Positions 1 through 7,273 are shown, numbered from the stretch's first letter. The stretch: DNA of 19,224 bases from an uncultured Lachnospiraceae bacterium (GCA_910587895.1 CAJUOE010000136.1:1-19224), one strand, 5' to 3'. Notes: generated by a model not told the origin, from the sequence alone. Translations and numbers: made by a program.

Positions 1-1
1 C

Positions 2-244
2 CTACGAGGTGTCGCTGTTCTTTACGACCTTTGTTTTCTTGCAGTTCTGGAATATGTTTAATGCCTCGTCAATAAGCGGGTTTTGTGCAAAGTCTTCCCT
101 GATTTTCTCCATCAAAGTTTCAAATTCATCTTGCACGGAAAGAGAGGACGTTCTGATTAGGTTCTGACTGCTTTCTGTTACGACTGTTGTGGATGTCCCC
201 AGAATCAATAGTGAAAAGAGGATGATGCGACAAACAAATTTCAT
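2..244 (-). CDS. Small secreted or lipid-anchored protein, Bacteroidales type, unknown function
   Basis: This is a complete 80-residue ORF that begins with ATG and stops at the very edge of the window. Residues 1-20 (MKFVCRIILFSLLILGTSTT) have a basic N-terminus and a hydrophobic core, so they look like a Sec signal peptide. No clear lipobox is visible. The remaining ~55 residues are charged and probably helical, and I recognise no family. A Bacteroidales -7 box (TATCTTTG) lies 44-51 nt upstream on the same strand, and there is no Shine-Dalgarno sequence, as is normal in that order. The gene is divergent from the sensor gene at 488. It belongs to the Bacteroidales-like first ~1 kb, not to the clostridial remainder. 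Confidence 0.55.
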   Translation of the reverse strand: MKFVCRIILFSLLILGTSTTVVTESSQNLIRTSSLSVQDEFETLMEKIREDFAQNPLIDEALNIFQNCKKTKVVKNSDTS

Positions 245-287
245 GTGAGTGTTTATTTAAAGTTATTATATATAAATCCTTGCGGGA

Positions 288-295
288 CAAAGATA
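288..295 (-). promoter_or_regulatory. Bacteroidales -7 promoter box for the small secreted protein
   Basis: The minus strand reads TATCTTTG, an exact match to the Bacteroidetes -7 consensus TAnnTTTG. It would start transcription about 35-40 nt before the ATG at 244. I could not find a convincing -33 TTTG element at the usual distance. Confidence 0.55.
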
Positions 296-423
296 TGGAA
301 AACCGGAAATCCGGTAGGTGACTATTGTCTTTTCTTTATCGATTTATCTGTGTTTTTTGTATTGTGGATTATTTTATCTCTATAATCGTACAAAATTATA
401 CTTTAATTTTGTTAAATATGTGC

Positions 424-431
424 TATCTTTG
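424..431 (+). promoter_or_regulatory. Bacteroidales -7 promoter box for the sensor gene
   Basis: The sequence TATCTTTG matches the Bacteroidetes -7 consensus TAnnTTTG and places transcription start near 438, about 50 nt before the ATG at 488. Together with the box at 288-295 it gives two divergent promoters in one intergenic region. Bases 302-315 between them hold a short inverted repeat, ACCGG-aaat-CCGGT, which could be a protein binding site. Confidence 0.6.
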
Positions 432-487
432 TATTCGGATGCTGATGTGTGTATCTATTATTTGAGAACCTTAAAACGACAATACAA

Positions 488-1023
488 ATGGTACAAAAAT
501 ATATATGTCACTCGTTAATGATTCTTTTTTTACTTTGCTGTTCTATACCTTATATATATGCTCAAAATTTTAAAACTTTGGGAATGAAAGATGGATTGTC
601 CCAGCCGTCTGTATTGGCGATTTATCAAGATACATTGGGAAGGATGTGGTTTGGCACGCGTGAAGGTGTAAACGTTTATGATGGAAAACAGATGATGCAG
701 TTCAAACGGGAAATAGCGGAAGAACAGCAAGTAATGGACAGATACCTTTCCGGCAATGAAGTGAACAGGATTGTCGGAGACAGGAATGGTGATGTATTTA
801 TGCGTGTGGAACGTGCGTTGGTGAAATATGATATCCGGAATGAAACTTTTTCTACTTTGCGGAAAAGCAATGTGGGAGCAATAGATACTTTCCAAGGTGA
901 AGTATGGTGTACAGTGCGTGATTCTCTGTTCCGGTATAACGATAAGACGGAGATACTGGATTTTGTATATAAACTGAATCTGGAACGTATCACGTCTATG
1001 CTCGTAGAAGATAGTAAATTGTG
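488..1023 (+). CDS. Hybrid two-component system sensor/regulator (HTCS), N-terminal fragment, cut by a junction
   Basis: Residues 1-25 form a signal peptide (hydrophobic ILFLLCCSIPYIYA, then QNF). Two-component-regulator propeller (Reg_prop) repeats follow: GLSQPSVLAIYQDTLGRMWF at residues 36-55 with TREGVNVYDG after it, then NEVNRIVGDRNGDVF (~90-104), and ITSMLVEDSKL (168-178). This is the periplasmic sensing region of Bacteroides HTCS proteins, which usually exceed 1300 residues and carry kinase, receiver and AraC-type domains. Here the match stops after ~178 residues. DSKL should run into WIGT or similar, but the frame reads CRRTPHFL and enters a clostridial terminator. I chose ATG 488 over 449 because it gives a clean signal peptide and a ~50-nt leader from the -7 box. 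The gene is truncated by what looks like an assembly or cloning junction, not by ordinary decay. Confidence 0.75.
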
Positions 1024-1029
1024 TAGAAG

Positions 1030-1072
1030 AACTCCACATTTTCTGAGAAGTCAGGAAATGTGGAGTTTTTTT
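1030..1072 (+). terminator. Rho-independent terminator of a gene not present in the window
   Basis: AACTCCACATTT (1030-1041) pairs perfectly with AAATGTGGAGTT (1056-1067), with an extra CTGA/TCAG pairing inside, and a run of seven T follows (1066-1072). It is the first feature of the clostridial part. It should close whatever gene precedes spoIIIAA in the true genome, but here it follows a Bacteroidales sensor fragment. Confidence 0.85.
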
Positions 1073-1073
1073 G

Positions 1074-1102
1074 TCATATTCCCCTTCCTGCCCTCATATA
1101 TT
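1074..1102 (+). promoter_or_regulatory. Probable sigma-E (mother cell) promoter of the spoIIIA operon
   Basis: TCATATTC (1074-1081) fits the sigma-E -35 consensus KMATATTT at 7 of 8 positions. After 13 nt, CATATATT (1095-1102) fits the -10 consensus CATACAMT at 6 of 8. Transcription would start near 1110, about 27 nt before the spoIIIAA ATG. The spoIIIA operon of Bacillus subtilis is known to be controlled by sigma-E. The assignment here rests on sequence match and context only. Confidence 0.6.
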
Positions 1103-1136
1103 TGAAAACAGATACAAGCTATCAGGAGGGCAGTTT

Positions 1137-2072
1137 ATGGAGGAAATCATCAATGTATTTCCCGGCGCCCTGCGTCCATTGTGCCGGATGGGGTTTGCAC
1201 AGGGAATTGAGCCAGAAGAAATCAGGCTGCGCACCGGGCGCCCGGTCATGGTGTTGGGAAAAGAGGGGGAATATTTCTGGAACCAGAGTGGGACGGGGCT
1301 GCAAAGGGACAGGCAGGGAAGTTACGTCTGGCTGGAAACAGACATGAAAGAAACGTTATCCCGAATGAGCCGTTATTCCATGTATGCACTGGAGGAAGAG
1401 CTGCGCAGCGGTTTCTTTACCCTCCAGGGCGGACATCGGGTGGGCGTTGCGGGACGAACAGTCTGCGAACAGGGAAAAATCCTTTCTTTTCGCAATATCA
1501 GCTGTCTGAATATTCGTGTGGCAAGACAGAAAAAGGGCTGTGCGTTGGACTTGCTTCCCTGGCTGATGGTGGAAGGGGATGTTTACAATACGCTGATCCT
1601 TTCGCCGCCGGGGGTTGGGAAGACGACCATGCTGCGTGACTGCATCCGCCTTTTGTCAGAAGGGAACGGTCATTTTCCCGGCAAAAAAGTCGGCGTTGTG
1701 GACGAGCGCAGTGAGATTGCCGCCTGCTTTTTGGGAATTCCCCAGAATGATCTGGGGGCGCGCACTGATGTGCTGGACGCCTGTCCCAAGGTTGAGGGAA
1801 TGCGTCTGATGCTGCGCAGCATGTCGCCGCAGGTTCTTGCTGTAGACGAGCTTGGGAGCCGGGAGGACTGCCTTGCGGTGGAGGAGGCGCTTCACTGCGG
1901 CTGTCGGATCTTAGGAACCATGCATGCAAAGAATATCGAAGATTTGCAGGACAAGATGTACCTCTCGAAATGGCTGGAAAAGGGATTTTTTGGCAGGTTT
2001 GTATTTCTTGCCCATGAGGGCGGGATGCGCAGATTTTCCGTATATGATGGGAGGATGAAAAGATTATGTTAA
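1137..2072 (+). CDS. spoIIIAA: Stage III sporulation protein AA, ATPase of the SpoIIIA-SpoIIQ channel
   Basis: SpoIIIAA is the cytoplasmic secretion-type ATPase (related to VirB11/GspE) thought to power the channel from mother cell to forespore. The 311-residue product is of normal family length. Walker A SPPGVGKTT is at residues 146-154, the DERSE motif at 189-193 and Walker B VLAVDE at 233-238. The N-terminal part (EPEEIRLRTGRPV) matches the usual SpoIIIAA start. I chose ATG 1137, preceded by AGGAGG at 1124-1129. The frame stays open 22 codons further upstream, but that would run back into the terminator. The stop overlaps the spoIIIAB start by 7 nt, which implies translational coupling. 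Confidence 0.95.
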   Translation: MEEIINVFPGALRPLCRMGFAQGIEPEEIRLRTGRPVMVLGKEGEYFWNQSGTGLQRDRQGSYVWLETDMKETLSRMSRYSMYALEEELRSGFFTLQGGHRVGVAGRTVCEQGKILSFRNISCLNIRVARQKKGCALDLLPWLMVEGDVYNTLILSPPGVGKTTMLRDCIRLLSEGNGHFPGKKVGVVDERSEIAACFLGIPQNDLGARTDVLDACPKVEGMRLMLRSMSPQVLAVDELGSREDCLAVEEALHCGCRILGTMHAKNIEDLQDKMYLSKWLEKGFFGRFVFLAHEGGMRRFSVYDGRMKRLC

Positions 2073-2581
2073 AAATTGCAGGCAGTATCCTGATTGTCCT
2101 GGCGTCTGTCCTGTACGGCTGGAAAATCCAGCAGGAGCTTCAGGAGCATGTGCGGCAGCTTATAGGGATGAAGGAGATGTTTTTGATGTTGTGGGGAGAG
2201 ATTTCTTATGCCAGAACACCGTTGAAGGAGGCGTTTTTGCAGATTGCATCCCAGAACAAGGAGCCGTTTTCTTCCTTTCTGGCGGCGGCGGCGCGGGGGC
2301 TGGATGAAAATGAGGAGAGCGTGGGATGTTTCTGGAATGCTCTCGTGGAGCGGGAAAGAGACCGGTTCCTGTTTGATGAAGAGGAATGCGGGGTTTTGAA
2401 ACGCGCCGGGGAAAATTTCGGATATCTGGATGGGCAGATGCAGCTTAGGAATCTGGAGCTGTACATAGAGCAGACGGAGGTATTGATCCAAAAGGCGCAG
2501 GAGGAATTGCAGGATAAGAAAAAACTATCCGGCGTATTGAGCGTGATGTGCGGTCTGTTTCTTATCATACTGCTGGTATAG
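2066..2581 (+). CDS. spoIIIAB: Stage III sporulation protein AB
   Basis: This 171-residue protein has an N-terminal membrane segment (IAGSILIVLASVLYGW) and a C-terminal hydrophobic segment (LSGVLSVMCGLFLIILLV). Between them is a helical soluble domain with the family pattern LLWGEISYARTPLKEAF. SpoIIIAB resembles the GspF platform protein of type II secretion and sits in the channel between mother cell and forespore. It overlaps spoIIIAA by 7 nt and is followed 16 nt later by spoIIIAC, as in other spore formers. The length is typical. Confidence 0.93.
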   Translation: MLKIAGSILIVLASVLYGWKIQQELQEHVRQLIGMKEMFLMLWGEISYARTPLKEAFLQIASQNKEPFSSFLAAAARGLDENEESVGCFWNALVERERDRFLFDEEECGVLKRAGENFGYLDGQMQLRNLELYIEQTEVLIQKAQEELQDKKKLSGVLSVMCGLFLIILLV

Positions 2582-2597
2582 GAATGCGGAGGGAACT

Positions 2598-2792
2598 ATG
2601 AGTATAAGTTTGATTTTTAAAATTGCAGCCGTGGGGATTCTGGTGACAGTGCTCAGTCAGGTGCTGAAACACAGCGGAAGGGATGAACATGCTTTTTTGA
2701 CGAGCCTTGCCGGACTTTTGATTGTGCTGTTCTGGATTGTGCCCTATGTCTATGAGCTGTTCGAGACAATGAGAAACCTGTTTGCGCTTTAG
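2598..2792 (+). CDS. spoIIIAC: Stage III sporulation protein AC
   Basis: This is a 64-residue membrane protein with two hydrophobic segments (about residues 4-22 and 36-56) around a short polar turn, GRDEHAF. The length and the conserved pattern VLKHSGRDEHAFLTSLAGL are typical of SpoIIIAC. A GGAGGG ribosome binding site lies just upstream. It is an integral component of the SpoIIIA channel whose exact role is not settled, and it is related in sequence to SpoIIIAD. Confidence 0.93.
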   Translation: MSISLIFKIAAVGILVTVLSQVLKHSGRDEHAFLTSLAGLLIVLFWIVPYVYELFETMRNLFAL

Positions 2793-2803
2793 CGGAGGTA
2801 TTC

Positions 2804-3190
2804 ATGGATATTATCAAAATTGCGGTTCTTGGTACGGTAGGTGCGCTGCTGGGCATCATGTTAAAGAGCCAGAAAAAAGAGTACGAGCTGTTTGCAATGC
2901 TTGGGGTATCTCTGTGTATTTTTTATTTTTTGATGTCCAAGCTGAACCTTGTCATTTCTGTCATTGACCGTATGCAGGATTACGTAAACCTGGACAGCAG
3001 TTATATTGTGATTCTGATTAAGATGATAGGGATTACCTATGTGTCAGAGTTCTCTGCGAATCTCTGCAAGGACGCCGGGTATCAGACGGTTGCGGGACAG
3101 ATTGAAATGTTTGGGAAGCTTTCCATACTGGCAATCAGTATGCCGGTGGTTCTGGTGCTGCTGGAGACAATCGGGGAATTTCTGGTATAG
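2804..3190 (+). CDS. spoIIIAD: Stage III sporulation protein AD
   Basis: This 128-residue protein has about four hydrophobic segments. The central stretch YVSEFSANLCKDAGYQTVAG is the best conserved part of the SpoIIIAD family. It starts 12 nt after spoIIIAC behind a GCGGAGG site. Like SpoIIIAC it is an integral membrane subunit of the engulfment-stage channel. Nothing is unusual in length or sequence. Confidence 0.93.
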   Translation: MDIIKIAVLGTVGALLGIMLKSQKKEYELFAMLGVSLCIFYFLMSKLNLVISVIDRMQDYVNLDSSYIVILIKMIGITYVSEFSANLCKDAGYQTVAGQIEMFGKLSILAISMPVVLVLLETIGEFLV

Positions 3191-3208
3191 GATTTTAAGG
3201 GGAACGAT

Positions 3209-4444
3209 ATGACACGGAGAAAATATTGGATGATCACAGGTTTGATCGTGGCTGCGGCCCTGCTGTGTCTGTGGGGCGTTGTGGGAGACGTGAAAGCGGC
3301 TGTGGGTACGGAAGAGCAGGCGGGAAATGAAAATTCGGCCTTGCATACAGAAGAGCAGGCGGCAAGTGATATAGATATGGAGATGGAGGAGACCATTGAC
3401 AGCTATCTGGACGAGCTGGATTTCTCAGAGATTGACCAGATGCTGGACGGGCAGGAGGGAGTGGACGAACTGGATTTCCGGGAATTGGTGGAGCGGATGC
3501 TGGACGGAGAGGAAATTGATAAAGGGTGGCTGTTTGGAAAGATTTTTTCCGCTGTCTTCTCAGAAATTCAGGAATTTCGGGGAACGCTGATACAGATTGT
3601 CATTTTGTGTATTGTGTTTGCAATCCTCTATAATTTTGCCAATGTCTTTGAGAACCCGTCGGTGACGGAAATCAGTTTTTATATGGTCTACATTCTCCTT
3701 CTGGTGCTGTTAATGAAGTCCTTTTTCGTCCTGCGGGATGTATCCGTCATGGCAATTTCCCGGGTGATGATGTTTTTGAAGGTGGTGATTCCGCTGTTTA
3801 CGGCAAGCATGGTATTTTCCGGGCAGATTACCACGGCGGCGGGATTCTATGATATGACGTTCCTGCTGATTTACGGCATGGAATGGATGATGCAGAGGCT
3901 GATAATTCCGGGCATCCAGATTTATGTGACGTTGGAGCTGATGAATTATCTGACCGGGGAGGAAATGTTTTCAAAGATGACGTCGCTGATAAAGTCCGGG
4001 ATTTTATGGACCGTAAAGTGCCTGTTTACGGTTGTCATCGGAATCAATGTGGTGCAGAACCTTCTGACTCCGGTCATTGACACTTTCAAATCCGGTCTGA
4101 TTGCCAAGACCGCGGGCATGATGCCGGGGCTTGGGACTTCCATCAATGCGGTGACGGAAATTATGGTCGGTTCCGGAATTATCATTAAAAACGGGATCGG
4201 CATGGCGGCGATTGTCGTGCTGCTGGTTCTGTGCGCAGGACCGCTGATAAAAGTGTGGGTGATGACGTTTCTGTATAAGCTGCTGGCAGCAATGATGCAG
4301 CCGGTGGCGGACAAGCGGATGATTGGCTGTATTGCCGGTACGGGAGATGGCGGGAATCTTCTCTGCAAAGTGGTAGTGACGACGACGGTATTGTTTCTGG
4401 TGACGATTGCCATGGTGACGGCGGCGACGACCTTTAACCACTGA
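3209..4444 (+). CDS. spoIIIAE: Stage III sporulation protein AE
   Basis: This 411-residue polytopic membrane protein has a cleavable-looking signal peptide at residues 1-31 (core MITGLIVAAALLCLWGVV). An acidic extracytoplasmic region runs from ~32 to 105, followed by six or seven hydrophobic segments from ~120 to the end. The acidic region holds a tandem repeat, DELDFSEIDQMLDG then DELDFRELVERMLDG. The C-terminal half carries the family segments AKTAGMMPGLGTSINAVTE and MMQPVADKRM. It is the largest membrane subunit of the SpoIIIA channel, with ribosome binding site AAGGGG. The 73 nt to spoIIIAF hold no separate gene that I can support. Confidence 0.94.
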   Translation: MTRRKYWMITGLIVAAALLCLWGVVGDVKAAVGTEEQAGNENSALHTEEQAASDIDMEMEETIDSYLDELDFSEIDQMLDGQEGVDELDFRELVERMLDGEEIDKGWLFGKIFSAVFSEIQEFRGTLIQIVILCIVFAILYNFANVFENPSVTEISFYMVYILLLVLLMKSFFVLRDVSVMAISRVMMFLKVVIPLFTASMVFSGQITTAAGFYDMTFLLIYGMEWMMQRLIIPGIQIYVTLELMNYLTGEEMFSKMTSLIKSGILWTVKCLFTVVIGINVVQNLLTPVIDTFKSGLIAKTAGMMPGLGTSINAVTEIMVGSGIIIKNGIGMAAIVVLLVLCAGPLIKVWVMTFLYKLLAAMMQPVADKRMIGCIAGTGDGGNLLCKVVVTTTVLFLVTIAMVTAATTFNH

Positions 4445-4517
4445 AAACAGGATCGTATGGAAACGCAGCCGTTTGCTTTGTCAGCATATGGACGCTTTAT
4501 GGCGGAAAGGAGCAGGA

Positions 4518-5063
4518 ATGAGTTATATCTTTCACTGGGTAAAAAATCTGGTGTGTTTTTATCTGTTGATTACGGTGGTTCTGCACCTGTTGCCGAGGAA
4601 AAATTACCAGAAATATGTGCGTTTTTTCTCTGGGATTTTATTGACGATCCTTGTCGCGTCTCCGGTATTGGAGCTTTTGGGGGATGAGGAGGCGCTCAGG
4701 CAGAAAATCAGCCAGGAAGAATTTTTCCAGGGCATGGATAATATAAAACTTGATACGGAGCATTTGGAAATGACCCAGAAGGAGCTTTATATCAGGGAAT
4801 ATGAGCGCGCGCTGGGCATGGACGTTGGCCGGATGGCAGAGGAAAAGCAGCTTGTGCCCAGGGAGGTGGAAGTACGGCTGACGGATGGCTATGAGGTTGC
4901 CTCCATTGATATGACGGTGTCGTTTCAGGAGGACGGGGCATCTATGCAGAAAGCGTCTTATGCGGGGGATAGCGCCCAATATCCGCAGGTGTATGAACTG
5001 CGGCAGGACTTGAGGGAATTTTACAGGCTGAAGGATGAGCAGATTCGTATTGTAATTGTATAA
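4518..5063 (+). CDS. spoIIIAF: Stage III sporulation protein AF
   Basis: The 181-residue product has two N-terminal membrane segments (FYLLITVVLHLL and FSGILLTILVASPVLELLG) and then a soluble domain of about 120 residues. The fold of that domain is related to ring-forming domains of secretion systems. I chose ATG 4518 (MSYIFHWVKNLVCFYLL) because AAAGGAG lies six bases before it. The frame extends 15 codons upstream, but MLCQHMDALWRKGAG is unlike the family and lacks a good ribosome binding site. It is the sixth gene of the operon and is followed 17 nt later by spoIIIAG. Confidence 0.9.
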   Translation: MSYIFHWVKNLVCFYLLITVVLHLLPRKNYQKYVRFFSGILLTILVASPVLELLGDEEALRQKISQEEFFQGMDNIKLDTEHLEMTQKELYIREYERALGMDVGRMAEEKQLVPREVEVRLTDGYEVASIDMTVSFQEDGASMQKASYAGDSAQYPQVYELRQDLREFYRLKDEQIRIVIV

Positions 5064-5080
5064 AGAGAGGAAGAGCGAGG

Positions 5081-5653
5081 ATGAAGAAAGAAAAGTTTTC
5101 TCTGGATAAACTGAAAAAGATACCGAAAAACCAGTTATTGATTGGGGGGCTTGCGGGCATCCTGCTGCTGGTAATTGCAATTCCGATAGATAAAAAACCG
5201 GATTCCAAAGAGGAGCAGGAACAGGTTGTAGAACAGCAGTCTTCCAGTGAAGATAACGGGGATTACGCAAGACGGATGGAGCGTCGGCTGGAGAAAATTC
5301 TGGAAAATATGGTGGGCGTGGGGAAGGTGGAGGTAATGATTACGCTCAAGGATGAGGGGGAGCAGCAGGTGGAAAAGGACAAAAGCAGGACGAGCCAGGA
5401 TACGAAGGAACAGGATGGCGCGATGACGCGCAGCAGCACCGATCAGCAGTCTCAGGAAGAAACCGTCTATTTCGGCGGAAATGAGAATGATGGAGCGCCT
5501 TTTGTGAAGAAAGAGGTGGCGCCCTGTGTGGAAGGCGTGCTGGTGGTGGCAGAAGGAGGTGGAAATGCACAGGTGGCAAAAAATATTTCTGATGCAGTTT
5601 TAGCATTATTTCCAGTGGAAGTACATAAAATTAAGGTAGTTAAGATGAATTGA
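5081..5653 (+). CDS. spoIIIAG: Stage III sporulation protein AG
   Basis: This 190-residue protein has a short cytoplasmic N-terminus, one membrane segment at about residues 19-36 (LLIGGLAGILLLVIAIPI) and an extracytoplasmic domain. SpoIIIAG is known to form a large ring in the intermembrane space. The ring domain starts with RRLEKILENMVGVGKVEVMI (~67-86) and ends with GGGNAQVAKNISDAVLALF. Between them is a polar insertion rich in Q, S, D and E (~94-125), as is usual in this family. The ribosome binding site is GAGAGGAAG with GCGAGG next to the ATG. Confidence 0.93.
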   Translation: MKKEKFSLDKLKKIPKNQLLIGGLAGILLLVIAIPIDKKPDSKEEQEQVVEQQSSSEDNGDYARRMERRLEKILENMVGVGKVEVMITLKDEGEQQVEKDKSRTSQDTKEQDGAMTRSSTDQQSQEETVYFGGNENDGAPFVKKEVAPCVEGVLVVAEGGGNAQVAKNISDAVLALFPVEVHKIKVVKMN

Positions 5654-5668
5654 CAGGAGGGCATCATT

Positions 5669-6487
5669 TTGAAAAAAGTTTTCAGGAAGAATCAGATTAT
5701 CATCACGGCTTTGGCTCTTATGATTGCCGTTGCAGGCTATTTGCAATATACGGGAAGCCGAAGTGACAAAGACCTCGCGCAGGAGGCGAGTGCGGACACC
5801 AAGGAAAGTACATATGACATTTCTGACGAGGATATGTATAACGCGGAAGATATTTTTACGGATACGGAAGAGAGCGCAGAGACGGGAACGGAAGCGCTGG
5901 GCGTGCAGACCGGGGAAGAAATTGCAGCCGGACAGAATGCAGATGCAGAGAATCCGGGAGAGGCAGTTCTTACAAGCAGCAGCGTGAACAATGTTGATTT
6001 TGTATCGGAGGTCAAATTGAACCGGGAGCAGGTGCGTTCCCAGAACAAGGCATCCTTGCTGGAATTGATCAACAATGTGAATATCACTGAGGAACAGAAA
6101 CAGGATGCGGTCAACGCCATGGTTGCCATGACGGATATTGCAGAGCGCGAGGCGGCTGCGGAGATGCTGCTTGAGGCAAAAGGATTTACGGATGTTGTGG
6201 TAAGCATCACGGATGGTAATGCGGACGTGGTACTGAACATGGGAGAGGTTACAGATGCGAAACGCGCGCAGATAGAGGATATTGTGAAACGCAAAACAAA
6301 TGTGGAAGCACAGAACATTGTGATTACTCCGATTCAGGGAAATTCTGATACCAGCACAGGAACGGACGGCGCAAACGGTGAGACTGCCACGGATGGCGTG
6401 GCCGATGGAGAAAATGCTGCAGATACGGGCAATGCAGATGGAAATGCGCCGGCAGACGGTGCAGAAGGTAACGGCGCTACGAGCTAG
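5669..6487 (+). CDS. spoIIIAH: Stage III sporulation protein AH, partner of SpoIIQ
   Basis: SpoIIIAH is the mother-cell membrane protein that binds forespore SpoIIQ across the intermembrane space. The 272-residue product has one membrane segment (~8-25), an acidic linker (~30-105) and an EscJ/YscJ-like ring-building domain (~110-223, ending NVEAQNIVITPIQ). A low-complexity tail of about 49 residues rich in G, A, D, N and T follows and is longer than in many relatives. The start is TTG at 5669, with AGGAGG at 5655-5660 giving 8-base spacing; no ATG fits the family start MKKVFRKNQ. It is the last gene of the operon and is followed by a terminator at 6556. Confidence 0.93.
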   Translation: MKKVFRKNQIIITALALMIAVAGYLQYTGSRSDKDLAQEASADTKESTYDISDEDMYNAEDIFTDTEESAETGTEALGVQTGEEIAAGQNADAENPGEAVLTSSSVNNVDFVSEVKLNREQVRSQNKASLLELINNVNITEEQKQDAVNAMVAMTDIAEREAAAEMLLEAKGFTDVVVSITDGNADVVLNMGEVTDAKRAQIEDIVKRKTNVEAQNIVITPIQGNSDTSTGTDGANGETATDGVADGENAADTGNADGNAPADGAEGNGATS

Positions 6488-6555
6488 CCTGGTCTTGCGC
6501 TTTGTGCCAATATTGTCTGGTTGGGATGTTTGGAAAATGAAAAGTGTATGTAAGG

Positions 6556-6584
6556 GGCGGCGCCTGTCTGGGCGCCGTCTTTTT
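6556..6584 (+). terminator. Rho-independent terminator after spoIIIAH
   Basis: CGGCGCC (6558-6564) pairs with GGCGCCG (6571-6577), extended by two more pairs including one G-U. The loop is six bases and five T follow (6580-6584). It closes the spoIIIA operon about 70 nt after the spoIIIAH stop. Confidence 0.85.
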
Positions 6585-6599
6585 GCGGGGGAGTTTTTC

Positions 6600-6628
6600 T
6601 TGCGGTTTTTTTCCCTGTATGATATGAT
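6600..6628 (+). promoter_or_regulatory. Candidate sigma-A promoter of the Uma2-family gene
   Basis: TTGCGG (6600-6605) and TATGAT (6623-6628) are 17 nt apart, directly after the spoIIIA terminator. The -10 is one base from TATAAT; the -35 keeps TTG only. This would give a leader of about 70 nt before the gene at 6707. Confidence 0.5.
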
Positions 6629-6706
6629 AATTCAAACGAAACACGTTTTTGTGTGTATGGGATGGAAAATATAAGGAACAATTAATAGGCAGGCGGAAGA
6701 AAGGGG

Positions 6707-7273
6707 ATGGATGTTATGGGATTGGCTGCAAAGGAACACTGGAGAGATGAAAAGATAGACGGCGTGATTTATGATATGTCGCCCTCGCCGGGATATCAGC
6801 ATGGGATTATAAACGGAAATATTTATGCTGCAATAAGACATGGATTAAAGAATAGCCTGTGTCTTGTATCTATTGAAAATCTGGATTTTAAATACCACCC
6901 TGAGGAGAATGACGATTACCTGTGCCCGGACATCATGGTGATCTGTGACCGCAAGCATTTAAAGGGAGGAGCGTACAGCGGAATTCCCAAATTTATTGCG
7001 GAGACTTTAAGCCCTACGACGGCAAAGCGTGATAAGAAAGAGAAAAAGGACATCTATGAAAAAGCCGGCGTGGAAGAATACTGGATAGTTTTTCCGCAGG
7101 GCAAATCTGTGGAAATATATTACCTGATGGATGGGAAATATATTCTTGATCAGAGTTATATTTTGCAGGATGACAAGGAGCTTGAGGATTATAATGCCGA
7201 TGCGGAGATAATTCTGCGGGCGTTTCCGAATATAAAAATGACCTTGAGCGAGATATTCGAGGGAATGGATTGA
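6707..7273 (+). CDS. Uma2-family (DUF820) PD-(D/E)XK nuclease-like protein
   Basis: The 188-residue product has the order of motifs seen in the Uma2 family. An N-terminal helix is followed by HGIINGNIYAAI (~32-43), PDIMVI with Asp75 (~74-79), IAETLSPTTAKRDKKEKK with Glu99, and YEKAGVEEYWIVFP (~117-130). The fold belongs to the restriction-endonuclease-like superfamily, but the biological role of Uma2 proteins is unknown. It stands alone between the spoIIIA terminator and the nrdR promoter, with no partner gene. The start is uncertain: ATG 6707 directly abuts AAGGGG (6701-6706), while ATG 6716 sits nine bases after it and may be the real start. Confidence 0.8.
   Translation: MDVMGLAAKEHWRDEKIDGVIYDMSPSPGYQHGIINGNIYAAIRHGLKNSLCLVSIENLDFKYHPEENDDYLCPDIMVICDRKHLKGGAYSGIPKFIAETLSPTTAKRDKKEKKDIYEKAGVEEYWIVFPQGKSVEIYYLMDGKYILDQSYILQDDKELEDYNADAEIILRAFPNIKMTLSEIFEGMD

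Noticed and set aside
318..518. 66-codon plus-strand ORF in the Bacteroidales intergenic region
   Set aside because: It contains the -7 promoter box, overlaps the sensor start in another frame, and its hydrophobic composition follows from the AT-rich DNA.
1022..1105. Continuation of the sensor frame beyond the junction
   Set aside because: These residues come from translating a terminator hairpin and a promoter region and do not resemble the HTCS family.
1071..1136. 22-codon upstream extension of spoIIIAA
   Set aside because: It would begin inside the terminator T-run and overlap the sigma-E-like promoter; ATG 1137 has an ideal ribosome binding site.
4457..4687. 76-codon ORF before and within spoIIIAF
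   Set aside because: It lies in another frame over the conserved SpoIIIAF membrane segments and has no family features.
5737..6318. 193-codon minus-strand ORF opposite spoIIIAH
   Set aside because: It is a shadow of the spoIIIAH coding frame, rich in S, A and F, with no ribosome binding site or promoter.
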